From JAJYRX01 sp041655275 (lineage in GTDB: Bacteria; Pseudomonadota; Gammaproteobacteria; Burkholderiales; Burkholderiaceae_B): a stretch of DNA of 64,000 bases. The stretch is from contig JBBAFU010000001.1 of NCBI GenBank assembly GCA_041655275.1, positions 308,963-372,962 on the forward strand. Reading direction: 5' to 3'. Positions within the stretch are counted from its first letter, which is position 1. Every line of letters begins with the position of its first letter. The position numbers and the translations under genes are program-made. The notes beneath the pieces were generated by a model, which worked only from the letters and a program-made list of their open reading frames with translations, had not been told where the DNA came from and did no database searches. Shown here in pieces: positions 43,784 to 52,488 of this stretch.

Positions 43784-44536
43784 TCATTCCTTTCCTTTGG
43801 ACCCGGCTCTGGCGCTCAGGACCCGGCCCGCGCCAATGACCAGCAGGGCCCCCAGGGCCGAAGCCCAGTAATGGACCGGCGTGGCAGCCCTGAGCATGCC
43901 CGCCGAACTGACCTGTACCCAGGCATCGCCCAGATTCTGCTGGAGAAGCGCCAGCACGGCCACATCGCCTATCAGCATGCCGCCGGCGATCCAGCCCAGC
44001 AGGCCCGCCCCGAGCGTGACCACGACGGGAAAACGGTCAATCAGCTTCAATACCAGTGTACTACCCCAAACGATGACGGGCACACTGACCAGCAGGCCAA
44101 AAACAACGTAATAGAGCTGATGATCGAGCTGGGTATGGTTGGCAGCGGCGGCAATGGCAATGATGTTGTCCAGGCTCATGACCAGGTCGGCCAGGATGAT
44201 GGTGCGTATCGCGCGCCACAAGTTGCCGCCCTCGTCGACCGTCAGCGTGGATTCATGCTCGGGCAGCAGAAGGCGCACGCCTATCCAGACCAGCAGCAGG
44301 CCGCCCGTCAGCTTGAGCCAGGGCAGCTCGAGCAGGGTGAGCGCGAAGGCGATCAGGACGATGCGCAGTGCTATCGCACCTGCCGTGCCCCAGATGATGC
44401 CCTGCATGCGACGCCTGGCGGGCAGGTTGCGGCAGGCGAGTGCGATCACGACGGCATTGTCGCCACCGAGCAGGATATCGATGATGATGATCTGCGCCAC
44501 TGCGCCCCAGTGCACGGATTCCAGCAGCGCGACCAT
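43784..44536 (-). CDS. TerC/YjbE family integral membrane protein
   Basis: 250 residues with seven or so spans. IIIIDILLGGDNAVVIALAC and ADLVMSLDNIIAIAAAANH are the two DN-containing motifs typical of TerC proteins, which export manganese or aid metal loading of secreted enzymes. The metal specificity is not known for this member. It is upstream of the small membrane protein and hemC. Confidence 0.88.
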   Translation of the reverse strand: MVALLESVHWGAVAQIIIIDILLGGDNAVVIALACRNLPARRRMQGIIWGTAGAIALRIVLIAFALTLLELPWLKLTGGLLLVWIGVRLLLPEHESTLTVDEGGNLWRAIRTIILADLVMSLDNIIAIAAAANHTQLDHQLYYVVFGLLVSVPVIVWGSTLVLKLIDRFPVVVTLGAGLLGWIAGGMLIGDVAVLALLQQNLGDAWVQVSSAGMLRAATPVHYWASALGALLVIGAGRVLSARAGSKGKE

Positions 44537-44609
44537 GCGTGCACTCCCGATGTGTTACCTGATGCCGCCCCCGCCAGGGAGCAGCATCACCCGCTTTCAG
44601 GCCAAAGGA

Positions 44610-45491
44610 CTAGAGGACGGACTTCAGCAGACGGCCCATTTCGGAAGGATCGCGTGTCGTGCGGATACCGCACTCTTCCATCACGGCCAGTTTGGCATCG
44701 GCCGTATCATCGCCGCCGGAGATGAGCGCGCCCGCATGCCCCATGCGCTTGCCCGCCGGCGCCGTGACACCTGCGATGAAGCCCACGATGGGCTTGGTCA
44801 TGTGATCCCGCGCCCAGCGCGCCGCATCGACCTCGTCCGGCCCGCCGATCTCGCCGATCATGATGACGGCGTCGGTGTCGGGATCCTCATTGAACATCTT
44901 CAGGATGTCCACATGCTTGAGCCCGTTGATGGGATCGCCGCCAATACCCACCGCCGAAGACTGGCCCAGCCCCAGCTCGGTGACCTGGGCCACGGCTTCG
45001 TAAGTCAGCGTGCCGGAGCGGCTGACCACTCCCACGCGTCCCTTGCGATGGATATGGCCCGGCATGATGCCGATCTTGATCTCGTCAGGCGTGATGAGAC
45101 CCGGGCAGTTGGGGCCCAGCAGCAGGGTCCGGCGATTCTCGTCGCGCATGCGGTTGCGCACCTCGAGCATATCGCGTACGGGGATGCCTTCCGTGATGCA
45201 GATGACCAGATCGAGATCAGCCTCGACGGCTTCCCAGATGGCATCCGCCGCGCCCGCAGGCGGAACGTAGATGACGGAGACCGTGGCACCGGTGGCTTCC
45301 TTCGCATCGCGCACCGTACCGTAGATGGGGATGCCTTCGAAATCCTCGCCGGCACGGCGCGGATGGACGCCTGCCACAAAGGCAGCCTGGCCGTTGGCGT
45401 ATTCACGGCAGGCCCGCGTGTGATACTGGCCGGTCTTGCCGGTGATGCCCTGCGTGATGACCTTGGTATCTCTATTGATGAGAATGGACAT
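44610..45491 (-). CDS. sucD: Succinyl-CoA ligase, alpha subunit
   Basis: 293 residues from MSILINRDTKVITQGITG. The CoA-binding domain and the phosphohistidine loop GHAGALISGGDDTADAK are conserved, as is LLGPNCPGLI. With SucC it interconverts succinyl-CoA and succinate with nucleotide phosphorylation. It starts 20 bp after sucC. Confidence 0.97.
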   Translation of the reverse strand: MSILINRDTKVITQGITGKTGQYHTRACREYANGQAAFVAGVHPRRAGEDFEGIPIYGTVRDAKEATGATVSVIYVPPAGAADAIWEAVEADLDLVICITEGIPVRDMLEVRNRMRDENRRTLLLGPNCPGLITPDEIKIGIMPGHIHRKGRVGVVSRSGTLTYEAVAQVTELGLGQSSAVGIGGDPINGLKHVDILKMFNEDPDTDAVIMIGEIGGPDEVDAARWARDHMTKPIVGFIAGVTAPAGKRMGHAGALISGGDDTADAKLAVMEECGIRTTRDPSEMGRLLKSVL

Positions 45492-45511
45492 GCGTAATCC
45501 TTTCTGTTCCT

Positions 45512-46672
45512 TTATTGTGCCGCGGCGACTACTTTGGTGGCCGCCTCGCCCATGGTGTCTGCGCTGATGATGGGCAGGCCGGATTCCGCCAGCATCTGCT
45601 TGCCCAGATCCTCGTTCGTGCCCTTCATGCGCACCACCAGGGGCACATCGAGGTTGACGGCACGGCAGGCTGCAATCACCCCTTCGGCAATCACATCGCA
45701 ACGCATGATGCCACCGAAGATGTTCACCAGGATCGCCTTGACATCGTCGTTGGCGAGCATGATCTTGAACGCCTCGGTGACCTTCTCCGCCGTTGCGCCA
45801 CCGCCAACGTCAAGGAAGTTGGCCGGCTCGCCGCCAAACAGCTTGATGGTGTCCATGGTGGCCATGGCCAGGCCGGCGCCATTGACCAGGCAACCGATAT
45901 TGCCTTCGAGCTGGATATAGGCCAGATCGTGCTTGCTGGCCTCGATCTCGGCCGGGTCCTCTTCATCCAGGTCGCGCCAGGCCACCACTTCGGGCTGGCG
46001 GAACAGGGCATTGGAGTCGAAATTGAACTTGGCATCCAGCGCGATGATATCGTCCGAGCCGGTGAGCACCAGCGGATTGATCTCGGCCAGGCAGGCATCC
46101 GTCTCCCAATAGGCCTGATACAGGCGGCGGATTTCCTGTGCCGCCCGCGGGGCCGCGCTTTCCGGGATGCCGATCCCGCGCGCCAGCCCCAGCGCCTCGT
46201 CCCCGGTCAGACCCGCCTTGGGGTCGACGAATACCTTGAGAATCTTCTCGGGTGTGGCCGCTGCGACCTCCTCGATCTCCATGCCCCCTTCACTGGAGGC
46301 CATGACGCAGACGCGCTGTGTGACGCGATCCGTCACAATACCCAGGTAATACTCCTTGCGAATGTCTGCGCCCTCTTCTATCAGAAGGCGCCGCACGGTA
46401 CGGCCGGCGGGACCGGTCTGGTGCGTGACCAGCTGCATGCCCAGGATGTCATCAGCAGCCTCGCGCACGCCATCCATGGACTTGACGACCTTGACGCCGC
46501 CGCCCTTGCCACGACCACCGGCATGGATCTGGGCCTTGACCACCCAGACCGGACCTCCCAGTTTTTCAGCCGCAGCCACGGCCTCGTCGACCGAGAATGC
46601 CGGAAAACCCCGGGGCACGGTCACGCCGAACTTGCGCAAGAGTTCCTTACCTTGATATTCGTGAATGTTCAT
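45512..46672 (-). CDS. sucC: Succinyl-CoA ligase, beta subunit
   Basis: 386 residues. An ATP-grasp domain (MNIHEYQGKELLRKFGV, KAQIHAGGRGKGGGVKV) is followed by the CoA-ligase domain (NGAGLAMATMDTIKLFGGEP and NIFGGIMRCDVIAEGVI). It binds nucleotide and succinate. It precedes sucD. The upstream DUF2889 gene, 85 bp away, is in the same orientation. Confidence 0.97.
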   Translation of the reverse strand: MNIHEYQGKELLRKFGVTVPRGFPAFSVDEAVAAAEKLGGPVWVVKAQIHAGGRGKGGGVKVVKSMDGVREAADDILGMQLVTHQTGPAGRTVRRLLIEEGADIRKEYYLGIVTDRVTQRVCVMASSEGGMEIEEVAAATPEKILKVFVDPKAGLTGDEALGLARGIGIPESAAPRAAQEIRRLYQAYWETDACLAEINPLVLTGSDDIIALDAKFNFDSNALFRQPEVVAWRDLDEEDPAEIEASKHDLAYIQLEGNIGCLVNGAGLAMATMDTIKLFGGEPANFLDVGGGATAEKVTEAFKIMLANDDVKAILVNIFGGIMRCDVIAEGVIAACRAVNLDVPLVVRMKGTNEDLGKQMLAESGLPIISADTMGEAATKVVAAAQ

Positions 46673-46757
46673 GAGTCATCCGTTTTTGCCTGGAATTGAA
46701 AATGAGCGCGACAAACCACCCAGAAGCACGCAGTTGCCGCAAGCGATCGAGGGCCGG

Positions 46758-47336
46758 TCAACCATCGTCCGGACTGTCCTGCGGCCCGGTATACCACTCG
46801 GGATAGGCACGCCTGACTACGGGCCCGTCGGCCCGCAGGGCATGACAACCATCGATCTGAAAAGGCCGTTTGGCCTCGACGCCGGGCCGGGCGCGCTCTT
46901 CGCGACGGCGCGCCGCCATGGTCTGCACCGCTACTGTGGGAAATACATTGCAGAGCTCGGTCAGATGGGTGCAACCCGCCATACGTGCAAAGCGCTGCCT
47001 TACGGCATGGCGGAAGCCGCGCAGCAGATTCATGCCGACCAGGTCGGCATAATCCGGCGCGATGGCACTGCACTGCGCGCCGAAGGGAGCAGCGTCGTAT
47101 GCGGCCACGGCGCCGGTGATGGTGTATTCCGCATCGATGGTGATGCGCAGATGCATGTGATGGATGGGTGACCCCGCCCCGTGAACCGAGCCGTCGGATT
47201 TATCAAAATCGTAGGCCTTGACATCCACCAGCTCGGCTTCCAGATCCCACTGCCCGTCTTGCCGGGCGAACGCATTCACGGTGATCGTGCGCGTGTGAAC
47301 GGGTTCGCGAGCGGCATCGGGAGCGGGAAGCGGCAT
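46758..47336 (-). CDS. DUF2889 protein
   Basis: 192 residues. RTITVNAFARQDGQWDLEAE and IDAEYTITGAVAAYD match DUF2889, a betaproteobacterial family of unknown function. LVGMNLLRGFRHAVRQRFAR precedes a run with CTHLTELC. No catalytic motif recognised. The ATG has no visible Shine-Dalgarno sequence and sits 12 bp from a palindrome. In relatives this gene links recX and sucC; here metE/metR intervene. Confidence 0.85.
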   Translation of the reverse strand: MPLPAPDAAREPVHTRTITVNAFARQDGQWDLEAELVDVKAYDFDKSDGSVHGAGSPIHHMHLRITIDAEYTITGAVAAYDAAPFGAQCSAIAPDYADLVGMNLLRGFRHAVRQRFARMAGCTHLTELCNVFPTVAVQTMAARRREERARPGVEAKRPFQIDGCHALRADGPVVRRAYPEWYTGPQDSPDDG

Positions 47337-47343
47337 GGGGCGG

Positions 47344-47355
47344 ACACTGCAGTGT
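47344..47355. repeat. 12-bp perfect palindrome
   Basis: ACACTGCAGTGT lies between the metE stop and the DUF2889 start, flanked by CGG and GCGG. It could be a factor-binding site for the DUF2889-sucCD run. Nothing in the sequence proves this. Confidence 0.5.
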
Positions 47356-47369
47356 GCGGAAAATTGAAC

Positions 47370-49667
47370 CTATGAAGTATAGCGCAGAGCCCGGGCGGCA
47401 CTCACCATCGCCTGCAGTCCGGCTTTCGCTTCGGGCCAGGTGCGCGTTTTCAGGCCGCAATCCGGATTGACCCAGAGGTGCTCGCGCGGCAAGTGCCGCA
47501 GGGCCTTGCGCATGAGCGACACCATCCATTCCTCATCAGGAATGTTGGGCGAATGGATGTCATAGACACCCGGCCCGATGTCATTCGGATAGCTGAAGCG
47601 CTGAAACACCTCCAGCAGCTCCATGTTGGAGCGTGACGTTTCCATGGTAATCACATCCGCATCCATGGACGCGATGGCGGCAATGATGTCGTTGAACTCC
47701 GAATAGCACATATGGGTGTGGATCTGGGTTTCGTCCTCCACAGCGCTGGTCGCCAGCCGAAAGCATTCGCTCGCCCAGTCCAGGTAGCGGGCCCAGTGGG
47801 CGCGGCGCAAGGGCAAGCCTTCCCGCAGCGCCGGCTCGTCGATCTGGATGACGCTGATACCGGCCGCCTGCAGGTCGAGCACCTCGTCGCGCAGGGCAAG
47901 CGCCAGCTGGCGGCAGGTCTGCTCGCGCGGCTGGTCGTCGCGCACAAAGGACCACTGCAGCAGGGTGACCGGCCCGGTGAGCATGCCTTTGACGGGCCGT
48001 TCGGTCAGCGACTGCGCGTAGGTGGTCCAGGCCACGGTCATGGGCGCGGGACGGCTGACATCGCCGAAGATGATGGGCGGCTTCACGCAGCGTGACCCAT
48101 AGCTCTGCACCCAGCCCTGCTCCGTGAAGGCAAAGCCGCCCAGCAGCTCGCCGAAATACTCCACCATGTCATTGCGCTCGGGTTCACCATGCACGAGGAC
48201 ATCCAGGCCAAGCGCCTCCTGGGCGCGAATGACGCGTTCAATTTCCGCCTTCATGGCCTGCTCATAGGCGGCATCACTCAATTGCCCGTTACGCCAGTCC
48301 CGGCGCTGGCGGCGGATTTCCGGGGTCTGGGGAAAGGAACCAATGGTGGTCGTGGGAAACTCCGGCAACTGCAGCCGCGCCTGCTGCTTGCCATGGCGTT
48401 GTGCAAAAGGCGGGCGCCGGCGCGTCAGCTGATCAGCCTGCGCAAGCGCCTGGCGCACGGCTTCCCGGTGAATGCGCGTGGATAGTGCACGTGCCTGCAG
48501 GGCGGCCTTCTGGGCCCGCACGGCCTGCGCATCAATGTCACTCAGGCTGCCATCAAGCAGACCGGCAAGCCGGCGCAGCTCGGCCAGCTTCTGCACGGCA
48601 AACGCCAGCCAGGACCGCAATTCGGCATCGAGCCCGACCTCAGGCTCGAGGTCGATGGGCACATGCAGCAGCGAGCAGGACGGCGCCAGCCACAGGCGCT
48701 CGCCCAGGCGCTGGTGTACCGCCTGCAGCCGTGCGGCAACGGCATCGAGATCCGTGCACCAGATGTTGCGTCCGTCGATGATGCCTGCCGACAGCACCTG
48801 GTCATCGCGCACGTGCCCGAGTACCGCCTCCAGTTGTTCCGGTGCGCTCACAAGGTCGATATGCACGCCGTGCACGGGCAGATCGCGCAGCAACGTCACA
48901 TTGTCGCCCAGACCTTCGAAATAAGTGGCCAGCAGGATGTGCGGCCCTGCATCGGCAAGCGCCGCATAGACGCGGTACACGGCCTGCTGCCAGACAGGCG
49001 GCAGATCGAGCACCAGCACCGGTTCATCGATCTGTACCCACTCGACGCCGGATGCCGCCAGGCGGGCCAGCGCTGCACGGTAGACGGGCAGCAGCGCATC
49101 GAGCAGGCCCAGCTTGGCGACATCGCCCGGGCCATCCGCAAATGCAGGACCCTTGCCCAGCCACAGCCAGCTCAGCGGTCCAGGGATGACAGGCTTGACG
49201 GCATGGCCCAGCGCCCGGGCTTCATCCACCTGATCAAAGAGGTCTTCCCGGGCAATGCGAAACTGCTGGTCCGTTTCGAGCTCAGGAACAATATAGTGGT
49301 AGTTGGTATTGAACCACTTGGTCATTTCGCAAGCGGCTGCCGGCGTGCCACTGGGTGCACGCCCGCGGGCCATGCGAAATACGGTGTCCAGGCTCACCGC
49401 TTCCCCGGGGTCCTGACCGAAACGCTCAGGCACCACACCCAGCAGGGCACTCCATTCAAGCATGGGGTCATACCAGGCGAAATCACCCACCGGCACCATG
49501 GCAAGCCCTGCCTGCGCCTGCAGCGCCCAATGGCGCCGGCGCAGCGCACGACCGGTGTCCAGCAACGCCTGTGCGGACGCCTGCCCGCTCCAATAGGATT
49601 CCAATGCTTGCTTGAGTTCTCGCGCCTGACCGATGCGCGGAAAACCAAGATTATGAATAATTGTCAT
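47370..49667 (-). CDS. metE: Cobalamin-independent methionine synthase
   Basis: 765 residues from MTIIHNLGFPRIGQARELK, with GGAG 9 nt upstream (six codons inside the longest frame). It methylates homocysteine from methyltetrahydrofolate-triglutamate. The C-terminal catalytic barrel has the zinc ligands in THMCYSEFNDI and NPDCGLKTRTWPE. TTTIGSFPQTPEIRRQRRDW marks its start. It is divergent from a LysR-type gene, likely its activator. Confidence 0.97.
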   Translation of the reverse strand: MTIIHNLGFPRIGQARELKQALESYWSGQASAQALLDTGRALRRRHWALQAQAGLAMVPVGDFAWYDPMLEWSALLGVVPERFGQDPGEAVSLDTVFRMARGRAPSGTPAAACEMTKWFNTNYHYIVPELETDQQFRIAREDLFDQVDEARALGHAVKPVIPGPLSWLWLGKGPAFADGPGDVAKLGLLDALLPVYRAALARLAASGVEWVQIDEPVLVLDLPPVWQQAVYRVYAALADAGPHILLATYFEGLGDNVTLLRDLPVHGVHIDLVSAPEQLEAVLGHVRDDQVLSAGIIDGRNIWCTDLDAVAARLQAVHQRLGERLWLAPSCSLLHVPIDLEPEVGLDAELRSWLAFAVQKLAELRRLAGLLDGSLSDIDAQAVRAQKAALQARALSTRIHREAVRQALAQADQLTRRRPPFAQRHGKQQARLQLPEFPTTTIGSFPQTPEIRRQRRDWRNGQLSDAAYEQAMKAEIERVIRAQEALGLDVLVHGEPERNDMVEYFGELLGGFAFTEQGWVQSYGSRCVKPPIIFGDVSRPAPMTVAWTTYAQSLTERPVKGMLTGPVTLLQWSFVRDDQPREQTCRQLALALRDEVLDLQAAGISVIQIDEPALREGLPLRRAHWARYLDWASECFRLATSAVEDETQIHTHMCYSEFNDIIAAIASMDADVITMETSRSNMELLEVFQRFSYPNDIGPGVYDIHSPNIPDEEWMVSLMRKALRHLPREHLWVNPDCGLKTRTWPEAKAGLQAMVSAARALRYTS

Positions 49668-49684
49668 GCTTACTCGCTCCAACA

Positions 49685-49706
49685 TGAATATAATCGGTGT
49701 TATTCA
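49685..49706. promoter_or_regulatory. LysR-type site in the metE/metR intergenic region
   Basis: TGAATA-N10-TATTCA is a perfect 6-bp inverted repeat midway between divergent metE and metR, 18 bp from the metE start. LysR activators commonly bind such spaced palindromes beside target promoters. Confidence 0.5.
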
Positions 49707-49756
49707 TTGTGCATGGGGCACGAGCAAATAAAAAACCAAAGTCCTCGACTATTGAT

Positions 49757-49769
49757 TGAATGAATTTCA
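49757..49769 (+). promoter_or_regulatory. MetR consensus match overlapping the metR start
   Basis: TGAATGAATTTCA exactly fits the enterobacterial MetR half-site rule TGAA-N5-TTCA and spans the metR ATG (49760). It would suit autorepression. A chance match within coding bases cannot be ruled out. Confidence 0.45.
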
Positions 49770-50734
49770 TACTAGAAATACGACACCTGCGCAGCTTGAG
49801 CGCCATCCGGGACAGCGGCAGCCTGCAGAATGCGTCCGAACGGCTGCATATGAGCCAGTCTGCCCTGTCGCATCAACTGCGTGATCTGGAAGTCCGCCTG
49901 AAGACGCCGCTGCTGAACCGGCGCGTGCGCCCCGCCCGACTGACCACGGCGGCATTGCGCATCGTGACCCTGGCGGATGAAGTCCTGCCCCGTCTGGCGC
50001 AGACGGAACGCGAGCTGCAGCGGCTGGCTGCGGGACACACGGGAAGGCTGCATCTGGCCATAGAATGCCATTCCTGCTTTCAGTGGCTGATGCCGGCGCT
50101 GGACGCCTTCCGCGCGAACTGGCCCGAAGTGGCGCTTGACCTGTCGGCGGCGTTCTCCTTTGCGCCGCTGCCTGCCCTGGCCAGAGGTGATCTGGATATC
50201 GTCATCACGTCCGATCCGCAAGCCATGGACGCGGTGGAATACATACCTTTGTTTCGCTATGAGCTGGTGCTGGCCGTCTCGCGCAAGAGCGCGCTGGCCA
50301 GGCAGGACAGCGTGACGCCGGAACAGCTCGCTGACCAGACGCTCATCACCTACCCGGTGGGTCGTGAGCGGCTGGACGTGTTTGCGCATTTCCTGGACGA
50401 AGCGGGCGTGGAGCCGGCGGCGCTGCGTCAGGCGGAGCTGACGCCGGTGATCCTGCAGCTGGTGGCAAGCCAGCGGGGTGTGGCCGCGCTGCCCAGCTGG
50501 GCTCTGGCCGAGCACGGAGACCCCGAGTCATTGCAGCAATGCCGTCTGGGGCCGCAAGGCGTATGGCGCACCCTGTTTGCCGCGCTGCGCAGCGAAGATT
50601 GCGACAGGCCCTATATGCAGGCCTTCATCAGTCAGGCATGCCAGACCTGCTTTGCCTCGCTGAGAGGCATCAGGCCGGTGGTCGCGACAGGATGCGGCGA
50701 AGGCAATCCGGCCCAAAGCCCCGGGACATCATGA
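49760..50734 (+). CDS. metR: LysR-type regulator, probable MetR
   Basis: 324 residues. The N-terminal winged helix (LRSLSAIRDSGSLQNASERLHMSQSALSHQLRDLE) is split here as SGSLQNASERLHMSQSALSH at its core; the effector domain follows from LHLAIECHSCFQWLMPALDA, which resembles MetR. Divergence from metE is the usual metR arrangement, with homocysteine as co-effector in known MetR. The start lacks a clear ribosome site. The last 65 bp overlap the opposing recX gene. Confidence 0.85.
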   Translation: MNFILEIRHLRSLSAIRDSGSLQNASERLHMSQSALSHQLRDLEVRLKTPLLNRRVRPARLTTAALRIVTLADEVLPRLAQTERELQRLAAGHTGRLHLAIECHSCFQWLMPALDAFRANWPEVALDLSAAFSFAPLPALARGDLDIVITSDPQAMDAVEYIPLFRYELVLAVSRKSALARQDSVTPEQLADQTLITYPVGRERLDVFAHFLDEAGVEPAALRQAELTPVILQLVASQRGVAALPSWALAEHGDPESLQQCRLGPQGVWRTLFAALRSEDCDRPYMQAFISQACQTCFASLRGIRPVVATGCGEGNPAQSPGTS

Positions 50735-51122
50735 AGCGGTACTGACGGGCGTAGTCGCGCGCATCCACCGCCGCCTGGCCGAACTTGCGTTCCCAGACTT
50801 CGCGTGCACGCGCTTCTTCGGACGCATCCAGGCCTTGCAGGACTTCTTCCACCAGCGCGGGATCAAGCCCGTGTTCGCGCATTTCCAGACGAATGCGGCG
50901 TATGCCCAGCGCGCCGGCGCGCCGATTGAGCAGGCTTTGGGCAAACCGCTCGTCAGACTGCCAGCCATCGTCCTCAAGCGCATCGAGCACTTCCGCAAGC
51001 GCCCGGGCATCGGACGCGTGGGGCGCGAGCTTGCGTTCGAGTTCGCGCCGCGAGTGTTCACGGCGCGAAAGATGGGCGATGGCCCTGGCCTTGAGGGACG
51101 GACCGCCTGCGATTGCCATCAC
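50670..51122 (-). CDS. recX: RecA regulator RecX
   Basis: 150 residues, three-helix repeats typical of RecX (HLSRREHSRRELERKL, DDGWQSDERFAQSLLNRRAG, GFGPDCLRRIL). RecX limits RecA filament growth. The start overlaps the recA stop (ATGATG), so it is coupled to recA. Its 3' end shares 65 bp with metR on the other strand. Confidence 0.92.
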   Translation of the reverse strand: MMAIAGGPSLKARAIAHLSRREHSRRELERKLAPHASDARALAEVLDALEDDGWQSDERFAQSLLNRRAGALGIRRIRLEMREHGLDPALVEEVLQGLDASEEARAREVWERKFGQAAVDARDYARQYRFMMSRGFGPDCLRRILSRPPA

Positions 51123-52189
51123 GCGCCTTCGGGTTCGGCCCCGTCACTGGCGGGGGTGGATGCCGCTGCCATGGCTACCACGCCGAAATGCTCGCGCACC
51201 TGATTTTCGATCTCGCGTGCGAGCTCGGGGTGCTCACGCAGGTACTCGCGTACGTTGTCGCGTCCCTGGCCAATGCGCGTGCCCTGGTAGCTGAACCAGG
51301 AACCGGCCTTGTCGACCACGCCTGCCTGCACGCCCAGATCGATGATTTCTCCCATGCGAGAAATACCCGCACCGTAGAGAATATCGAACTCGGCCTGCTT
51401 GAACGGTGGCGCCACCTTGTTCTTGACCACCTTGACGCGTGTCTCGTTGCCGACAATCTCGTCACCCTTCTTGATGGCGCCGATACGCCGGATATCCAGC
51501 CGCACCGAGGAATAGAACTTGAGGGCATTGCCGCCGGTGGTGGTTTCGGGATTGCCGAACATGACACCGATCTTCATGCGGATCTGGTTGATGAAGATGA
51601 CTGTGCAATTGGCGCGCTTGATGTTGGCGGTGAGCTTGCGCAGGGCCTGGCTCATGAGCCGGGCTTGCAGGCCCGGCAGGGAATCGCCCATGTCACCTTC
51701 AATCTCCGCTCTGGGAACGAGCGCTGCGACGGAGTCGATGACGATGAGGTCGACCGAACCCGAACGCACCAGGGCATCGGTGATTTCGAGTGCCTGCTCA
51801 CCCGTGTCGGGCTGGGAAATGAGCAGATCCTCGAGATTGACGCCCAGGCGCGCCGCGTACTGCACATCCAGCGCATGTTCGGCATCAACGAAGGCGCAGA
51901 CACCGCCGATCTTCTGCATCTCGGCAATGACCTGAAGCGTGAGCGTGGTCTTGCCCGAGGATTCGGGACCATAGACTTCGACCACCCGCCCGCGGGGCAA
52001 GCCCCCCACGCCCAGGGCAATATCAAGACCGAGCGAACCGGTGGAGACCACCTGGATGTCATGCCCGATCTTGTCATCGCCATAACGCATGACGGAACCC
52101 TTGCCGAACTGCTTTTCGATCTGGGAGATGGCCACCGCCAGAGCCTTGGCCCTTTCGGCCGCAGCCGCATTGCGAACCTTGTCGTTCAT
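51119..52189 (-). CDS. recA: Recombinase RecA
   Basis: 356 residues from MNDKVRNAAAAERAKALAVA. Walker A is GPESSGKTTLTLQ; the L2 region is around GNPETTTGGNALKF; the C-terminus is acidic. It forms DNA filaments for recombination and triggers LexA cleavage. A LexA box and a consensus-like promoter lie upstream. recX follows in overlap. Confidence 0.98.
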   Translation of the reverse strand: MNDKVRNAAAAERAKALAVAISQIEKQFGKGSVMRYGDDKIGHDIQVVSTGSLGLDIALGVGGLPRGRVVEVYGPESSGKTTLTLQVIAEMQKIGGVCAFVDAEHALDVQYAARLGVNLEDLLISQPDTGEQALEITDALVRSGSVDLIVIDSVAALVPRAEIEGDMGDSLPGLQARLMSQALRKLTANIKRANCTVIFINQIRMKIGVMFGNPETTTGGNALKFYSSVRLDIRRIGAIKKGDEIVGNETRVKVVKNKVAPPFKQAEFDILYGAGISRMGEIIDLGVQAGVVDKAGSWFSYQGTRIGQGRDNVREYLREHPELAREIENQVREHFGVVAMAAASTPASDGAEPEGA

Positions 52190-52272
52190 GGGTAGTAAAC
52201 CTTGATCCTGAATGTTTGAGGAACTGCCTGATCGAGAAACCGCCTGATTGAGCAACTTCCCGTTGTCTGGGC

Positions 52273-52301
52273 ATTATCGCATCATATACGATACTGTACA
52301 A
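52273..52301 (-). promoter_or_regulatory. recA sigma-70 promoter
   Basis: On the minus strand TTGTAC (-35, 52296-52301) is followed after exactly 17 nt by GATAAT (-10, 52273-52278), about 84 bp before the recA ATG. The -35 lies within the LexA box. Confidence 0.7.
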
Positions 52302-52309
52302 ATAGACAG
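52294..52309. promoter_or_regulatory. LexA (SOS) box
   Basis: CTGTACAAATAGACAG fits CTGT-N8-ACAG exactly and overlaps the -35 of the recA promoter, as expected for SOS repression. It also lies about 180 bp upstream of rdgC. Confidence 0.85.
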
Positions 52310-52488
52310 TGTCACGTGATTATCGCAGATACGCCCAGCCGGTCGTGCATCGCCGCAGGCATTCGCACGCTGCGCTCTTTTCGTCCGGGCCGCAAGGCTG
52401 GCGCGTATGCCGATGCATATATTGGTGCATATGTTTGCGCGTACAATGCCGGCTTTTATCCGGAGTCGGCCCCGCCGCAATATGCACC

